Counted from the first letter of the stretch, positions 1 to 9,675 are shown. The stretch is DNA of 64,000 bases from Alistipes timonensis JC136 (GCF_900107675.1 NZ_FNRI01000001.1:186001-250000); one strand, 5' to 3'. Translations and numbers: made by a program. The notes: generated by a model from the sequence alone, not told the origin.

Positions 1-2111
1 CGACGAGGTATCTACGCGCGAATTGCCGCTGGTACCATACGAAGCCTTAATTTTCAGCGTATCGAAGATGTCGTTCTGGAAAAATTTCTCGTTGTGGATG
101 CTCCAGCCTGCGCCTATGGATGCGTAGGTCGCCCAGCGGGAGTATTCGCCGAACGCGGAGAATCCCTGGCGCCGGATGTTTACCGTTGCGTAATAACGGT
201 TGTCGTAGGAGTAGGAGGCCTGTCCCAGATAGGAGAGCGAACGGGAATAATTCGTGTTGCTCGATCCGCTGACATTGGCCGAGGGAACGTAGGCCACTTC
301 CTTGATCTGGTCGTTGATGAAGTCGTAACCGGAGACGTTGAGATTCCGGTGCTCCTCGTGCTTGAACTCGATACCTGCCAGCGCGCCTACGCGGTGTTTG
401 CCGAAACTCCGGTCGAAATTGATGCGGCTGACGCTCGCCCAGTTCAGGTTGAAAACGCCGCTTCGCCGTGAAATTCCGGCCGGTTCATTGGCATAGTATC
501 CCGACAGGTTGGTACGGGCATAGTACAGCGCTTCGTAGGTTCCGATATAGTTGGTAACGAACTGCGTGGTGGCCGAAAGGCCTTTGATGGGCTCCCATTT
601 GAGCGAGGCGTTCATGCTGGCGTTCAGCGTCCGCTGGCGGTTGTCGTTCTGGTCGCGTTCGGGAAGGTCGTTGTCGTAGAATTTTACCAGAGAGGGCTTG
701 TATTCGTAAAAGTTGTCCCGGCTGTAATAGTTGTACAGCCGGTAGGTGTGGCCGTCGTTCTCATAAGGCGAAAAGATCGGCAGCGTTTCATAATAGGTGC
801 GCGTCGACGGGAACGTGTCGTTGATGTTGTAGGTTCCGTTGAGGTTCAGCGAGGCCTCGAGGCCCGGAAAGAACGTATAACTCGAATTGGAACGCAGGGA
901 TATGCGCTGTTGCTTGTTGCCTTTCAGGATCATGTCTTCGGTGTAATAACCTGCCGAGACATAGTTCGTCATCCGTTTGGTGCCGCCGCTGGCGCTCAGG
1001 TCCACCTGGAACGTCTGGCCCGTATCGAGGTAGTATTTGTGCCATTGGGTATCGGTCGTGGAGTAGCTGTTGTACTCGTTGTCCTGATAGGGAAAGGCGG
1101 AGATCGGGTAACCGGCATTGGTCCACGCTTCCCGGGCATATTCCATATACTGCGAAGCGTTGAGCATCTTGTAACGGGTGCTTTCGTTTGCGAACGCGAT
1201 GCCGTATTTGAAGCTGACGTTGATGTTGGTCTTCTCCGCCCGGCCTTTCTTGGTGGTGATGAGGATTACGCCGTTAGCGCCGTCGGCGCCGTAAAGGGCC
1301 GTAGTCGAAGCGTCTTTGAGCACCGTGATGGATTCGATGTCGTTGGGGTTCATGAACGAGAGGGGACTGATGGTGTACTCGGTCCCGATGCTCAGTCCGG
1401 TGATCCCTCCCGTGTAAATGGGTGCTCCGTCGACGACCCATAAGGGTTCGTTCGAGGCGCTGAGCGACGCATCGCCGCGGATGCGCACGGTCAGGCGTGC
1501 GCGCATGCTTTCGTCGCTGTTGTTGAATCCCTTCGACACCTGCATGCCCGGCACCATGCCGTCGAGCAGGTTGTCGACGCGGCTTACGGGCATCAGTTCC
1601 AGTTTTTTGGCATTTACCTGATAGGCGCTGCCGACCAGATTTTCACGGCGCTGGACGACGCCGTAGCCCGTCACGACGACCTCGCCGATCTCCGTGTCTG
1701 GTTCGAGTTTGATTTTGAGCGAATTTTGGGTGGTGATCCCGATCTCGCGGCTCTTCATGCCTACATAGGAGACCGCGAGGATGACAACCTTGCCCGTATT
1801 GGGGATCGTCAGCGTGAATTTTCCGTCTGTGCCGGTGTGAATGCCTCTCGAAGTGCCTTTGATCATGACCGTTGCACCGATCAAAGGGACGCCTTGCGCG
1901 TCGAAGATTTGTCCGCTGATGTTGCGGGTCGCACTTTGGGATGTCTGTGCCTCGTTCGACCCTGTCGCGGTGTTACCTAATGCGGAGGATGAATTTTCCC
2001 CCCCCCCCTTGCCGGGGTTGCGACAGAAACCGTCAGGGCACACACAAGAAACAGGAGATGCCGCATGCTGCAACTATACCCTGTGTTGGTCGCCGTAAAA
2101 GTTTCCTTCAT
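1..2111 (-). CDS. SusC/RagA TonB-dependent receptor, 3' end outside window, frameshifted at an 11-G tract
   Basis: Outer-membrane TonB-dependent importer of the SusC family, about 690 residues visible; the rest of the barrel lies beyond base 1. From ATG 2111 (alternative ATG 2066) comes a hydrophobic signal peptide (core LLFLVCALTVSVA), then a run of 11 G, after which this frame stops at TAG 1979-1977. One frame over, the reading is open without interruption to base 1. It carries a carboxypeptidase-like beta-sandwich (VPLIGATVMIKGTS), the TonB box region (EIGEVVVTGYG), the plug (VVDGAPIY, VLKDASTTALYGADGANGVI) and barrel strands (LKIKASYGTSGN). The frames join only if the tract has 9 or 12 G, so with 11 G the exported receptor is not made. 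Later in-frame ATGs would lack a signal peptide. There is no STN domain, so sigma/anti-sigma signalling is not expected. The SusD partner is presumably beyond the edge. Family certain; the frameshift may be biological or an assembly error. Confidence 0.9.
1998..2008. repeat. 11-bp C/G homopolymer inside susC (phase-OFF length)
   Basis: Eleven consecutive C on the plus strand (G on the coding strand), just after the signal peptide codons of the SusC gene. Lengths of 9 or 12 would restore the reading frame; 11 does not. It is a slippage-prone mononucleotide tract. Confidence 0.9.
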
Positions 2112-2182
2112 AGTTTAATAAATAAAGGTATTGATTCTGTTTGCCGCCCTGAATCCGGTCGTTTCCGGGGCGTCTGTTTCTA

Positions 2183-2190
2183 CAAAAATA
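2183..2190 (-). promoter_or_regulatory. -7 box of the susC promoter
   Basis: TATTTTTG on the minus strand matches the Bacteroidota -7 consensus TAnnTTTG and lies about 72 bases before ATG 2111. A TTTA/TTTAG sequence about 17-20 bases further upstream could be a weak -33 box. Confidence 0.5.
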
Positions 2191-2286
2191 GGCAAAAAAG
2201 CGTGAACTAAAGTCCTGAGAGAGATAAAAAAACACGCGTTGTAACAATAAATACGAACATAATACGTTATGGTTTCCGTTTGTGCG

Positions 2287-2329
2287 AAAAAATGGCTCCC
2301 GGTCTTACGGATTGTAAGCGCCGGGAGCC
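2287..2329 (-). terminator. Rho-independent terminator after dusB
   Basis: Stem GGCTCCCGG (2294-2302) pairs with CCGGGAGCC (2321-2329). Read on the minus strand it is followed by six U, 30 bases after the dusB stop codon. Confidence 0.85.
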
Positions 2330-2358
2330 GTTGTGTCGGAACTCGAAGCGGAGTCCCT

Positions 2359-3381
2359 TTACAGGTTGTGCGACAGCGGGGCAGGGACCGTGCCGCTCAG
2401 GTCGTAGCCGCCCCAGCGGGCGGCGATTTCGTCGAGCGTCGTGAACAACTCGTCGGTGTCGAGCGATGTCACCAGTTTCAGTCGCGTGGGTTTGAAGTCG
2501 GGCAGACCTTTGAAATAGTTCGTCAGGTGGCGTCGCATTTCGAGGATGCCGATATGGTCGCCTTTGATCTCCAACGACTTCTGCAAATGCTCCTTGGCGA
2601 TGGCGACCCGTTCCGTGACCGACGGCTGGGGCATTACCTCGCCCGTTGCGAGATAGTGCTTCACTTCGCGGAATATCCACGGCCGGCCGTAGGTCGCGCG
2701 GCCGATCATCACGCCGTCCACGCCGTAGCGGTCGAACATCTCTTTGGCTTTCGGGCCCGAATCGACGTCGCCGTTGCCGATGATCGGAATGTGTATCCGC
2801 GGGTTGTTCTTCACCCGTCCGATCAGCGTCCAATCCGCCTCACCGCGGTACATCTGGGCCCGCGTGCGGCCGTGGATCGTAAGCGCCGCAATGCCCACGT
2901 CCTGTAACCGCAGGGCTATCTCTTCGATGTTTTTTGATTCGTCGTCCCATCCCAGGCGGGTTTTCACCGTCACGGGCGTCTTCACCGCCGCGACGATCTG
3001 CCGCGTCATTTCGACCATCAGCGGTACGTCGCGCATCATGCCCGATCCGGCGCCGCGCCCGGCGATCTTCTTCACCGGACAACCGAAATTGATGTCGATA
3101 ATGTCGGGCCGGGCGGCCTCGGCCATCCGCGCCGCCTCGACCATCGGTTCGATCAGATGGCCGTAAATCTGGATGCCCACGGGGCGTTCCGCGTCGTCGA
3201 TTTCGAGTTTTTTGAGCGACTTGGCCGCGTCGCGGATCAGCCCGTCCGAGGAGATGAACTCCGTGTAGACCACGTCGGCCCCGAACCGCTTGCACATGTA
3301 GCGGAACGACGGATCGGTCACGTCCTCCATCGGCGCCAGCAGCAGGGGGCGTTCACCCAACTCTATGTCTGCGATTTTCAT
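2359..3381 (-). CDS. dusB: tRNA-dihydrouridine synthase (DusB-like)
   Basis: FMN-dependent reductase converting uridine to dihydrouridine in the D-loop of tRNAs; cytosolic, 340 aa, the usual length. The start MKIADIELG is chosen over longer in-frame extensions because it opens the TIM barrel directly (LLAPMEDVTDPSFR) and its ATG overlaps the stop of the upstream gene by 4 bp (ATGA). Cys101 in NFGCPVKK is the expected catalytic acid for the uracil ring. KTRLGWD, IHGRTR and GNGDV are FMN and phosphate-binding segments of the Dus family. Translationally coupled to the CorC/HlyC-type gene upstream and closed by a strong terminator. Confidence 0.95.
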   Translation of the reverse strand: MKIADIELGERPLLLAPMEDVTDPSFRYMCKRFGADVVYTEFISSDGLIRDAAKSLKKLEIDDAERPVGIQIYGHLIEPMVEAARMAEAARPDIIDINFGCPVKKIAGRGAGSGMMRDVPLMVEMTRQIVAAVKTPVTVKTRLGWDDESKNIEEIALRLQDVGIAALTIHGRTRAQMYRGEADWTLIGRVKNNPRIHIPIIGNGDVDSGPKAKEMFDRYGVDGVMIGRATYGRPWIFREVKHYLATGEVMPQPSVTERVAIAKEHLQKSLEIKGDHIGILEMRRHLTNYFKGLPDFKPTRLKLVTSLDTDELFTTLDEIAARWGGYDLSGTVPAPLSHNL

Positions 3382-4655
3382 AACTGTTCCTGTTGATCGA
3401 ATGTAACCAGAACTTTGTCGATGCGCGCCCCGTCCATATCCACGATCTCGAATGTGAAGCCGTTCCACGACAACTTTTCGCCCGTGGCCGGGATATGCGC
3501 CAACTGCTCGAGGATCAGGCCGCTGACGGTGTTGTAGGCATTGTGCTGGAATACCTCCTCGAGCCCGAACCAGGCGAGAAAGTCGTAGTAGGGACACTGC
3601 CCGTCCACGAGACAGCTGCCGTCGTCGCGCCGCACGATGTCGGGTTCCTCGCGCGGGTCGGGGAGTTCGCCGACGAGCGCTTCGAAGATGTCTTTCAGGG
3701 TGATGATGCCGCGCGTGACGCCGAATTCGTCACAGATGATGCCGTATCCCAACTGCTCGCTGCGCAGTTGCTCGAGGGCGTTGTAGACCTCGAATCCCTC
3801 GTGGAAGAATTTTCCGGGAGTCAGCAGCGTGCGCAGGTCGAACGTGGGGGTATTGAGGTGCAGAAAGAGGTCTTTGAGGTAGACCACGCCCAACAGTTTG
3901 TCCAGATTGCCGTCGCCGACGGGGTAGCGGTTGTGCGGCGCGCGGGCGACGACTTCGCGGATTTCGTCGGCCGTCATCGACACGTCGATCCACACCAGGT
4001 CGCTGCGGTGGGTCATGATCGATTCCACCGTGCGGTCGCCCAGCGAGAAGACGCGCCCCATGATTTTCTGTTCGACCTCCTGCACTTCGCCGTCTTCGGC
4101 GCCCTCCTGGATGATCGAGCGTATCTCGGCCTCGGTGACCTTGCTCTCGGCCTTGTGCAGGCCCAGCAGGCGGGTGACGCCCGCCGTGCTCTTGGAGAGC
4201 AGCCATACGAAAGGCGACGTCACGACCGAAAGCGCCCGCATGGGGCGTGCGACGATCTTGGCGGCCTTTTCCGCAGCGTTCATGCCGATGCGCTTGGGCA
4301 CCAGTTCGCCGAAGATGATCGTGAGGTAGGTGACCACGATGATGATCGTGACCTGCGCCGTGACGGTCGCTGCGCGCAGCGGAATGCCGAGTTCGGCCAG
4401 TTCCTTGCCGAATTTGGCGGCCAGCGTGTCCCCCGAATAGATACCCGTGAGGATACCGATGAGCGTGATGCCGATCTGTACGGTCGAAAGGAAACGGTCG
4501 GGGTCTTTGGCCAGCTTCAAAGCCTGGCGGGCCCCTGCGCTGCCCTGACGGGCCTGCATTTCCAGATTCGAACGGCGGGCCGAGATCAGCGCGATCTCCG
4601 ACATGGCGAAAAGCCCGTTGAGCAGGATCAGCAGCAGAATGACGAGTATTTCCAT
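3378..4655 (-). CDS. CNNM/HlyC/CorC-family membrane protein (DUF21-CBS-CBS-CorC_HlyC)
   Basis: Membrane protein of 425 aa in the hemolysin C/CorC family, related to CNNM magnesium transport proteins. The start MEILVILLLILLNG opens the first transmembrane helix; a longer in-frame extension upstream runs into the argS promoter region and is rejected. Order: DUF21 transmembrane domain (about 1-185, with FAMSEIALISARRS, the conserved acidic/serine region), two CBS domains (about 200-330) and the C-terminal CorC_HlyC domain (about 345-420). Likely binds nucleotides through the CBS pair and exports or senses divalent cations. The 'hemolysin' name is historical; no toxin activity is implied. It shares a transcript with dusB. 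Confidence 0.88.
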   Translation of the reverse strand: MEILVILLLILLNGLFAMSEIALISARRSNLEMQARQGSAGARQALKLAKDPDRFLSTVQIGITLIGILTGIYSGDTLAAKFGKELAELGIPLRAATVTAQVTIIIVVTYLTIIFGELVPKRIGMNAAEKAAKIVARPMRALSVVTSPFVWLLSKSTAGVTRLLGLHKAESKVTEAEIRSIIQEGAEDGEVQEVEQKIMGRVFSLGDRTVESIMTHRSDLVWIDVSMTADEIREVVARAPHNRYPVGDGNLDKLLGVVYLKDLFLHLNTPTFDLRTLLTPGKFFHEGFEVYNALEQLRSEQLGYGIICDEFGVTRGIITLKDIFEALVGELPDPREEPDIVRRDDGSCLVDGQCPYYDFLAWFGLEEVFQHNAYNTVSGLILEQLAHIPATGEKLSWNGFTFEIVDMDGARIDKVLVTFDQQEQL

Positions 4656-4679
4656 GGAATGTCTGGTCGGTTTACCCGG

Positions 4680-4687
4680 CAAATATA
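4680..4687 (-). promoter_or_regulatory. -7 box for the CorC/HlyC-dusB operon
   Basis: TATATTTG on the minus strand fits TAnnTTTG, 25 bases before ATG 4655. It faces away from the argS promoter in the 115-bp divergent gap. Confidence 0.65.
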
Positions 4688-4741
4688 CGGATTGTTTCAG
4701 AATATATAGGGGCCGGGAATTGATTATTCGGCGAAAAACCT

Positions 4742-4749
4742 TAAATTTG
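4742..4749 (+). promoter_or_regulatory. -7 box of the argS promoter
   Basis: TAAATTTG matches TAnnTTTG 22 bases before ATG 4771. A TTG near 4720 is positioned as the -33 element. Confidence 0.7.
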
Positions 4750-4770
4750 CAGGCAAAAATCAATTCGGAC

Positions 4771-6552
4771 ATGAATATCGAGACCTTTATTTCGGATGCG
4801 GTCCGCCGTTCGGTGGAGGCGCTTTACGGAGAGCTCGGCGACGAGCAGCTGCAGATTCAGAAGACCCGCAAGGAGTTCGAGGGCGACTATACCCTCGTGA
4901 CGTTTCCGCTGCTGCGACGAAGCCGCAAGTCGCCTGAGGCCACCGCGACCGAGATCGGAGAATATATGACGGCCAACATCGCGGAGATCAGTGCGTTCAA
5001 CGTGATCAAAGGCTTCCTGAACCTCTCGCTCGACAGCCGGTTCTGGGCAGCCCGCTTTGCCGAGATCGTTGCCGACGAAGCCTTCGGGCAGGCTCCTGCG
5101 ACGGGGCGCACGGTGATGGTCGAATACTCGTCGCCCAACACCAACAAGCCGCTGCACCTGGGGCATATCCGCAACAACCTGCTGGGTTATTCCGTGGCGC
5201 AGATTCTTAAAGCCAACGGCCATACGGTCCTCAAAGCCAATTTGGTGAACGACCGCGGCATCCATATCTGCAAGTCGATGCTGGCGTGGAAACTCTACGG
5301 CAACGGCGAGACGCCCGCTTCGACGGGCATGAAGGGCGACCACCTCGTGGGCAAGTACTACGTGGAGTTCGACAAACATTACAAGGCTCAGATCAAAGAG
5401 CTCATGGCGCAGGGACAGTCGGAGGAGGACGCCAAGAAGAACGCCCCGATCATGCGCGAGGCGCAGGAGATGCTGCGCAAGTGGGAGGCCAAAGACCCTG
5501 AGGTCTATTCGCTGTGGGAAACGATGAACGGCTGGGTATACGAAGGCTTCGACGTGACCTACAAGGCGCTGGGCGTCGATTTCGATAAGGTTTACTATGA
5601 ATCGCAGACCTATCTGCTGGGCAAGGCGCTGGTGGACGAGGGGCTTGAAAAGGGTGTTTTCTACCGCCGCCCCGACAACTCGGTGTGGATCGACCTTACG
5701 GCCGACGGACTCGACGAAAAATTGCTGCTGCGCGGCGACGGCACGTCGGTCTATATGACGCAGGACCTCGGCACGGCTTTCCGCCGCTTCGAGGACAACA
5801 AGCTCGACGACATGATCTACGTCGTGGGTAACGAACAGAACTACCATTTCCAGGTGTTGAAGCTGGTGCTCAAAAAATTGGGCTATGCCGACTGGAGCGA
5901 CCATATCACCCACTTGTCCTACGGCATGGTGGAGCTTCCCGAAGGTAAGATGAAGTCGCGCGAGGGTACGGTGGTCGATGCCGACGACCTGATCGAAGGC
6001 ATGGTCTCGACGGCCCGCGAGATGTCTGCCGAGCTGGGTAAACTGGACGGATGTACGGAGGAGGAGGCGAACGCCGTCTCGACGATGGTCGGATTGGGCG
6101 CCCTCAAATACTTCATCCTTAAAGTAGACCCCAAGAAGACGATGCTGTTCGATCCCCGCGAGTCGATCGACTTCAACGGCAATACGGGGCCTTTCATCCA
6201 ATACACCCACGCGCGTATCCGCTCGATCCTGCGCAAGGCCGCCGAGGCGGGTATCGACTTCGGGGGAGTTGCTGCCGCCGACTACCTGCCCGAGGAGATC
6301 GACCTGGTGAAGACGCTGACCGAATATCCTTCGGTCGTAGCCGCCGCGGGCGAGAATTTTGCGCCGTCGATCATCGGGGCCTACGTCTACGAGCTGGCCA
6401 AGCAGTTCAACGGCTACTACCACGACCACTCGATCCTCAAAGAGGAGAACGCCGACGTGCGGCGAATGCGCCTCCAGTTGGTCCGGCAGGTCGCCCGCGT
6501 CATCCGCAGCGGCATGAAGCTGCTGGGCATCGATGTTCCCGAGCGGATGTAA
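4771..6552 (+). CDS. argS: Arginyl-tRNA synthetase
   Basis: Class I aminoacyl-tRNA synthetase charging tRNA-Arg, 593 aa, normal length. ATG 4771 (MNIETFISDAVRRS) follows the -7 box; a longer frame upstream overlaps that promoter and is rejected. Order: N-terminal Add-1 domain recognising the tRNA D-loop (about 1-110), Rossmann catalytic domain with the HIGH-type motif in SSPNTNKPLHLGHIR, the KMSKS-equivalent KMKSREG, and a C-terminal DALR anticodon-binding domain ending LLGIDVPERM. A single-gene transcript with its own promoter and terminator. Confidence 0.97.
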   Translation: MNIETFISDAVRRSVEALYGELGDEQLQIQKTRKEFEGDYTLVTFPLLRRSRKSPEATATEIGEYMTANIAEISAFNVIKGFLNLSLDSRFWAARFAEIVADEAFGQAPATGRTVMVEYSSPNTNKPLHLGHIRNNLLGYSVAQILKANGHTVLKANLVNDRGIHICKSMLAWKLYGNGETPASTGMKGDHLVGKYYVEFDKHYKAQIKELMAQGQSEEDAKKNAPIMREAQEMLRKWEAKDPEVYSLWETMNGWVYEGFDVTYKALGVDFDKVYYESQTYLLGKALVDEGLEKGVFYRRPDNSVWIDLTADGLDEKLLLRGDGTSVYMTQDLGTAFRRFEDNKLDDMIYVVGNEQNYHFQVLKLVLKKLGYADWSDHITHLSYGMVELPEGKMKSREGTVVDADDLIEGMVSTAREMSAELGKLDGCTEEEANAVSTMVGLGALKYFILKVDPKKTMLFDPRESIDFNGNTGPFIQYTHARIRSILRKAAEAGIDFGGVAAADYLPEEIDLVKTLTEYPSVVAAAGENFAPSIIGAYVYELAKQFNGYYHDHSILKEENADVRRMRLQLVRQVARVIRSGMKLLGIDVPERM

Positions 6553-6582
6553 ACCGGTTGAAAGGTATCCGTTATGCCTAAG

Positions 6583-6610
6583 GGCCGCATCGTCAGATGC
6601 GGCCTTTTTT
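6583..6610 (+). terminator. Rho-independent terminator of argS
   Basis: Perfect stem GGCCGCATC/GATGCGGCC with a 4-base loop, followed by seven T, 30 bases after the argS stop. Confidence 0.9.
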
Positions 6611-6716
6611 GTCGGCTCTCGTTCGGCGGGGACGGAGGGTGTTATACGATTTTTCCAAAAAATGCGACTAAATTGTCATTGTTCGGAACGGAGGCTGAAA
6701 GTTGTTCGATAATCGT

Positions 6717-6724
6717 TTTATTTG
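6717..6724 (+). promoter_or_regulatory. Candidate -7 box for the DUF4886 lipoprotein gene
   Basis: TTTATTTG differs from TAnnTTTG at one position and lies 22 bases before ATG 6747. A GTTG at 6701-6704 could serve as the -33 element. Confidence 0.45.
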
Positions 6725-6746
6725 TGAAACCTAAAACGTTATCGCT

Positions 6747-8505
6747 ATGCAAATCAAACAATTTCAATGGCTAATTTGGGCAGCAGCAATTTCTGTTGCC
6801 GTTTCATGTGCTAAATCGTCCGCTTCGGGCGAGGATAACCCGGGCGTGCCGGTTCCCCCCCCCCCTCCGGGTTTTCGACCTCGGGAGGGTCGATTCGCTC
6901 AATAATGTAAGTAATTATGCGTCGGGCGTAGTTTCCCGGGAGGACGGGTCCATGACGATAACCCTCCTGCGGGACGGTGAATTCATAGAGGTTTCCCCGG
7001 AGGATTTGAAATCCGGGCTGAAAGTCGAAGACAAGGGCCGCTATTTCCTGTTTTCCATGCCGGGAAAGGATGATGTCGTGCTCGGCAGCGACATCACGAT
7101 GCCGTATAATCCGCCGTTGCGCAGGATTGAAGCGGGCGGAACGCTCGATATTCTCTGTATCGGCAACAGCCTTACGGCCGATGCCGTGGAGCATCTTCCG
7201 AGGATGTTGAAGGGAATGGGTATCGGCAATGTCAATATCGACGTGATCTATCACGGGGGATGGTCGCTCCTGAACCACTGGAATAATTTCCGGAACACGA
7301 AGTGTTCCCGTTATGTCTACGAAGCGGGCAACGACGACTGGACGGAATTCAATCCGAATCTGCTGGATGACTGCGGTGCGGATGTTCTCGCATTGCGGGA
7401 ATACGATGTCGTGACTTTGCAGGACGACACGAGGACCAATTGCAGCGGATGGTCCGAAGAGGGCCGGACCGCTTTTCTCGAAATGGTCGACTGCATACAG
7501 CATGCACGGCCGGCGCATCGTCCGAGTATCGTCTATTTCGCCCCTCATTGTCCCGCCGCCAAGCTGTATACCACCCATAACACGATCCTGTGGGAGCTGT
7601 TCGACGGAGATCAGGGCAAATGTTTCGAAGCGTTTCTCGCCCAGATGCGGGAAGTGACCTCCCGGACGCCTGTCGATCTGTTTTTCTCGAATGCGACTGC
7701 CGTGCAGAATCTTCGCACTTCGGAACTCAATGAGAATCATCCGCTCGATCTCAGCCGCGACGGCACCCATTCCGATTACGGCGTCACGCGCTTCTGCGAA
7801 TCGGCCCTGTTTTTCCAGTATGTCCTGAAACCGTTTCTCGGAGCGGACATCTCGGAGTGCCGTTATGCTTTCGGCAAGAGTGACGACACTCCGGGCAAAT
7901 GTTCGACCCCGGTCGATGACCGGACCCGGCCGATAGCGGTCGAAGCGGCCCTGAACGCTCTTAAAACGCCCTTCGAGGTCACGAGGATGTCCGAAGAGAA
8001 GCCTCCGGTCGAGGGGCTGGTGAATTATGTCCTGAAACTTTGCGATTATCCCATTTCCCTGGAAGATGCGCCCGGAGGTGTCTGTACGATCAAAAAAGCC
8101 GGTGCTCCCGCGGGGATTGACTGGGAGGTTTCGGGCGAGGCCCATGACAAGTTCGTAATTCTCAACGGCAGCGCCAACGGGCGCTATAAGATCGGAGCCA
8201 ATGCCGACTATGTGGACCCGTTTGTCATGAAGACGAGCGGACTTGCCGGAAAGAAGATCTCAAAGGTTTCCGTTTGGATGTCGAGCGGAGTGAAGGAGAA
8301 ACCCTCGCGCGTGTCCGTCAGCGTTGGAGGGCGGGAGTATCTTCCTCCTACGGAGGCCGCCGTCAGCACGACGGCCGTGAAGAATACGGGCTTTGAGTAT
8401 TCAGCCGACTGCGGCTCATCCACGGAAGGGGAGGTCGAGATAACGATCCGTTCGACTGCTGCTTTCTACATCTACAAAATTTACATCGATTACGAGCAGG
8501 AGTAG
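6747..8505 (+). CDS. DUF4886/SGNH-hydrolase-like lipoprotein, frameshifted at an 11-C tract
   Basis: Exported lipoprotein with an SGNH-hydrolase-type domain. ATG 6747 gives a lipoprotein signal peptide with lipobox AVSC (Cys21), followed by an acidic stretch (SGEDN) of the kind that routes lipoproteins to the Bacteroidota surface. A run of 11 C then takes the frame to a stop at 6903-6905. The other frame runs to 8505. With 10 or 13 C the two would join into a protein of about 585 aa. The DUF4886 core begins ILCIGNSLTADAVEHLPRML, with nucleophile Ser141 (numbered for 10 C) and catalytic Asp338/His341 in DGTHSD. The C-terminal 150 residues look like a beta-rich binding domain. An esterase on glycans is the family-based guess; the substrate is unknown. 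In this sequence the gene is OFF. Confidence 0.8.
6855..6865. repeat. 11-bp C homopolymer inside the DUF4886 lipoprotein gene (phase-OFF length)
   Basis: Eleven C, 15 codons after the lipobox cysteine. Lengths of 10 or 13 restore the frame. Same length and same position relative to the export signal as the tract in susC at 1998-2008. Confidence 0.9.
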
Positions 8506-8590
8506 GGAGTTTTCGCCGCAGACTGGCGTCGTCGGCCGTGGTACGAATCTTGCGAGGGTGACGGCAGAAATAACCAACACCATTTTTAGC

Positions 8591-9592
8591 GTGAAAACAA
8601 TCGTATCTACATTCGCTCTTTCTCTCGCGTTGTGCGCCGCTGCCGGGGCGACGGCCCAGACCAAAAGTGCGGTGGCGGCGCCTGCGGCCGATACCGTATT
8701 GCTGTCGGAGACTACCGACGGAGACTACATCGTCCGCAGATTTCTGGTCAAAAGCCGGAACGACACCGATTATTCGGTCCGTTACCGGATCAACCTGGCG
8801 ACGCTCAACGCTGCGCTCAGCGGCAATTCGAAGGAGCTTGACGAGCTCAATGCCTTCGTCGGCGACCTGACCAAAGACACATTGAAGCAGGTCGGCGCGG
8901 TGACCATCACGGGCTATTCGTCGCCCGACGGACCCGTGAAGTTCAACGAGGCGCTGGCCGCCCGTCGTGCCAACGATTTCAAAGCCTATCTCGACCGGAA
9001 GTACGGCTTTTCGAAGAAGTACAAAGTGACGGTGAACTCCGTCGCCGAGGATTGGGAGATGTGCCGCACGCTGGTCGCCCAGTCGTCCGTACCCGATAAG
9101 CAAGCCGTGCTGGGCATTCTCGACGGTCGGCAGTCCCCGGACCAAAAGGAGCTGTCACTGAAGAAGATGACCGCCGCATGGGACTATATGAAGGAGCATA
9201 TCCTGCCGCCGTTGCGCCGCGTCGAGTTGACGATCGACTATAAGGTCAACAGCATCGTCGAACAGCGCACGCTGATCCCCAAACCGAAACCGGCCCCGCA
9301 GCCTGCGCAGCCCGCAGAGCCCTATGTGGTCGTCGACGAGCAGGTGAACGGCATTATCGTCGAGATGCCCAACGAGCATGAGTATAAGAAAGAGGTGCGC
9401 GAGGAGTCCCGTGAGGCCCGCAAGGAGGCCCGTGCCGCTGAGAAAATCGCCAGACACGAAGCCCGTGAAGCCCAGAAGATAGTCCGCGCACAGGAAAAGG
9501 CCGCCAAGAAGATTGCCAAAAAGGAGGCCAAGGCCGCCAAGAAGGCCGAGAAAGCCGCCAGAAAGACTTATAAGGACCTCGAAAAAATGTAG
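8591..9592 (+). CDS. OmpA-like periplasmic/outer-membrane protein with Lys/Ala/Glu-rich tail
   Basis: GTG 8591 gives a clean signal peptide (core IVSTFALSLALCAAAGATAQ), preferred to GTG 8558, which adds residues before it. About 333 aa. Residues about 30-115 are a beta-rich domain of unknown family. The middle carries an OmpA-type peptidoglycan-binding pattern (ITGYSSPDGP, then NEALAARRANDFKAYL). The last 70 residues are a highly charged helix made of repeated EA-R/K-K-A units, probably a coiled coil. OmpA-like domains usually tether the envelope to peptidoglycan; the tail could bind cell wall or nucleic acid, but this is unknown. Alone between the lipoprotein gene and its own terminator. Confidence 0.7.
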   Translation: MKTIVSTFALSLALCAAAGATAQTKSAVAAPAADTVLLSETTDGDYIVRRFLVKSRNDTDYSVRYRINLATLNAALSGNSKELDELNAFVGDLTKDTLKQVGAVTITGYSSPDGPVKFNEALAARRANDFKAYLDRKYGFSKKYKVTVNSVAEDWEMCRTLVAQSSVPDKQAVLGILDGRQSPDQKELSLKKMTAAWDYMKEHILPPLRRVELTIDYKVNSIVEQRTLIPKPKPAPQPAQPAEPYVVVDEQVNGIIVEMPNEHEYKKEVREESREARKEARAAEKIARHEAREAQKIVRAQEKAAKKIAKKEAKAAKKAEKAARKTYKDLEKM

Positions 9593-9594
9593 CG

Positions 9595-9627
9595 AAAAAA
9601 GATCCCGAATTTTCGGGATCTTTTTTT
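9595..9627 (+). terminator. Rho-independent terminator
   Basis: Stem GATCCCGA/TCGGGATC with A-run before and seven T after, directly behind the TAG at 9590-9592. Confidence 0.9.
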
Positions 9628-9675
9628 GTCCGTCCCTCGTCCGGGATTATTTCCCGGAGCCGCAGCCTGAAAATG

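Noticed and set aside
6796..8505. Reading the DUF4886 gene from TTG 6796 as an intact gene.
   Set aside because: That start yields an N-terminus without export signal (Arg-rich), whereas ATG 6747 in the other frame gives a perfect lipobox; the frameshift model explains both.
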